DNA from: an uncultured Bacilli bacterium
GTDB taxonomy: Bacteria > Bacillota_I > Bacilli_A > RF39 > UBA660
Reading direction: 5' to 3'
NCBI GenBank assembly: GCA_947630935.1
Contig: CANRJL010000082.1
Coordinates: 1-5,013, forward strand
DNA: 5,013 bases
The notes under the pieces were generated by a model. The model was not told where the DNA came from. It saw only the letters and a program-made list of their open reading frames with translations, and did no database searches. The number at the start of each line of letters is the position of its first letter. Positions within the stretch are counted from its first letter, which is position 1. Positions 3,846 through 5,013 of this stretch are shown piece after piece. Made by a program: the position numbers and the translations under genes.

Positions 3846-4972
3846 TCTCTTTCTAAAGTACTTAATTTATAATAAACTTTTTTAAAACAGGTTAAGAAAC
3901 GATAAACTTCATCAGTAGTCGTCAAATAAGATAAAGAAATTCGTATTGTACTCATTGCTCTTTTTCTATCATTATAAATTGCCATTACGGAAGTAGACAA
4001 TTCATTACTTGCACATGCCGTATTTGTTCCTAAATAAATATCATACTCTTCCATTGCATGAATAAATGTTTCAGGTTTAATTCCATTTAAACTAATATTT
4101 AAAATATGTGGAATACAAATTTTTGTTTGATTAATTAAAACTCCATCTATCTTAGATAATTCTTCTACAATAATATTATTTAACCGTTTTACAAAATTTT
4201 CTCGTTTATCAATATCTGCTGTCATTAAACGAATAGCTTTAGAAAAAGCTACAATTAATGGAACAGCTGGAGTCCCAGGATTATAAATATTAGAACCACT
4301 TCCATATAATAATGGCTTAATTTTTACTCTTTCACTTTTATATAATAAACCAATGCCCTTTGGTCCATAAATTTTATGACTAGAAACACTTGCTAAATCA
4401 ACATCATGAAAACTTACAGAAACTTTACCTAATGCCTGAGTCATATCACTATGAAATAAAACACCACTATTTTCTTTTTTAATAATTTGTCTAATCATCT
4501 TAAGAGGTTGCCTTGCTCCAGTTTCACTATTTACAGCACATATACTAACTAAAATAGTATCCAAACGCATTTTATTTTTTAAATCTTCAAAATCAATTAA
4601 ACCATCTTCATTATTATCTACATAACTTACTTCAAAACCAATTGTTTCTAAATAATCACATATTTTATAAATAGAAGGATGCTCTAATTTAGAGACAATA
4701 ATATGATTTCCATGTTTCATATTTGCTAAACAAGAACCTATAATTGCTAAATTATTAGCCATAGTCGCCCCTGAAGTAAAAATAATTTCACTTTCTAAAA
4801 CATGAAAAATATCACTAATTTGTTTAACTGCACTACTCATTAGAGTTTTACTTTTAAAGCCTAAGGCATGTAAAGAATTAGGATTTCCCATAAAATCTTT
4901 AGTAGCTCGAATATAAGATTCTAATACATCATAACTAACAGGTGTTGTTGCACTATAATCTAAATAAATCAT
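3842..4972 (-). CDS. Cysteine desulfurase, NifS/IscS family
   Basis: The 376-residue product is full length for this PLP enzyme, which takes sulfur from L-cysteine as a persulfide for Fe-S clusters, tRNA thiolation or other thio-cofactors, releasing alanine. The start is the typical MIYLDYSATTP. H98 (KLEHPS) fits the His stacking on PLP; N148 (AVNSETGA), D176 and Q179 (FHSDMTQA) fit the cofactor-binding residues; K200 (SSHKIYGPKG) is the Schiff-base lysine. C320 in NTACAS is the likely catalytic persulfide cysteine, and STIRISL (341-347) carries the substrate-binding Arg. The usual GGGQE-x-G-x-R-x-GT loop is replaced by GSGSNIYNPGTP (224-235), so the subgroup differs from E. coli IscS. Translation is coupled to the upstream gene by an ATGA overlap, with the ribosome binding site inside that gene's last codons. 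No sulfur acceptor gene such as iscU or thiI follows. Confidence 0.93.
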   Translation of the reverse strand: MIYLDYSATTPVSYDVLESYIRATKDFMGNPNSLHALGFKSKTLMSSAVKQISDIFHVLESEIIFTSGATMANNLAIIGSCLANMKHGNHIIVSKLEHPSIYKICDYLETIGFEVSYVDNNEDGLIDFEDLKNKMRLDTILVSICAVNSETGARQPLKMIRQIIKKENSGVLFHSDMTQALGKVSVSFHDVDLASVSSHKIYGPKGIGLLYKSERVKIKPLLYGSGSNIYNPGTPAVPLIVAFSKAIRLMTADIDKRENFVKRLNNIIVEELSKIDGVLINQTKICIPHILNISLNGIKPETFIHAMEEYDIYLGTNTACASNELSTSVMAIYNDRKRAMSTIRISLSYLTTTDEVYRFLTCFKKVYYKLSTLERD

Positions 4973-5013
4973 TCTTCTTCCCTTCCCTCTAATAAAATAT
5001 CACGTATTTGCTC
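4969..5013 (-). CDS. 3' end of an upstream gene coupled to the cysteine desulfurase
   Basis: The frame is open from the window edge to TGA (4969-4971), giving the visible C-terminus EQIRDILLEGREEE. The stop overlaps the desulfurase start as ATGA, a common sign of translational coupling within an operon. The purine-rich codons for LEGREEE also supply the AGGG/AAGG ribosome binding sequence for the next gene. Too little is visible to name it. In Bacillus subtilis ezrA lies near a nifS-like gene, so that is one possibility, but nothing in these 14 residues proves it. Confidence 0.6.
   Translation of the reverse strand, partial: EQIRDILLEGREEE

Noticed and set aside
1761..4971. Use of the mycoplasma code with TGA as tryptophan
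   Set aside because: All tryptophans in the window are TGG, and TGA forms a natural ATGA overlap at the desulfurase start; read-through would add only a few residues before another stop.

Overview
The window is AT-rich bacterial DNA, apart from a GC-richer collagen-like stretch at the left edge. It most likely comes from a low-GC Bacillota, possibly an Erysipelotrichia or RF39-type gut lineage. The lineage call is an inference from composition, strong AGGAGG-type ribosome binding sites, TTG and GTG starts, sigma-A-like promoters and protein families. The standard genetic code is likely: every tryptophan I see is TGG, and TGA acts as a plausible stop twice. 

Left part (1-1153): the 3' end of a large collagen-like (BclA-type) surface protein gene, with eight 36-bp Gly-X-Y repeats and a beta-rich C-terminal domain, ends at a clear intrinsic terminator. 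A tRNA gene with anticodon GGT (Thr) follows, with its own extended -10 promoter and a terminator. The repeats are rich in Gly and Thr, and nearly all their Thr codons are of the ACY type this tRNA would read. 

Middle part (1135-2408): a promoter embedded in the tRNA terminator drives a structured leader of about 134 nt and then a small GNAT acetyltransferase gene. The leader contains three segments able to form two mutually exclusive hairpins, which looks like a cis-acting RNA switch and is the best candidate for something undescribed here. Facing the GNAT gene is a short sigma-70-like gene that has region 2 but no region 4. An AT-rich region of 276 bp with no gene separates it from the next, divergent gene. 

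Right part (2409-5013): three small plus-strand genes have unassigned functions. They encode a soluble helical-bundle protein, a three-helix membrane protein resembling DUF4282, and a small protein with an Asn/Gln-rich linker and a coiled-coil tail. The first two each end in a strong hairpin terminator, so these are probably separate transcription units. On the minus strand, a complete cysteine desulfurase (NifS/IscS family) is translationally coupled by an ATGA overlap to an upstream gene cut by the window edge. It converges tail to tail with the third small gene, sharing a TTAA that serves as stop codon on both strands. No mobile element, CRISPR array or replication origin is visible.
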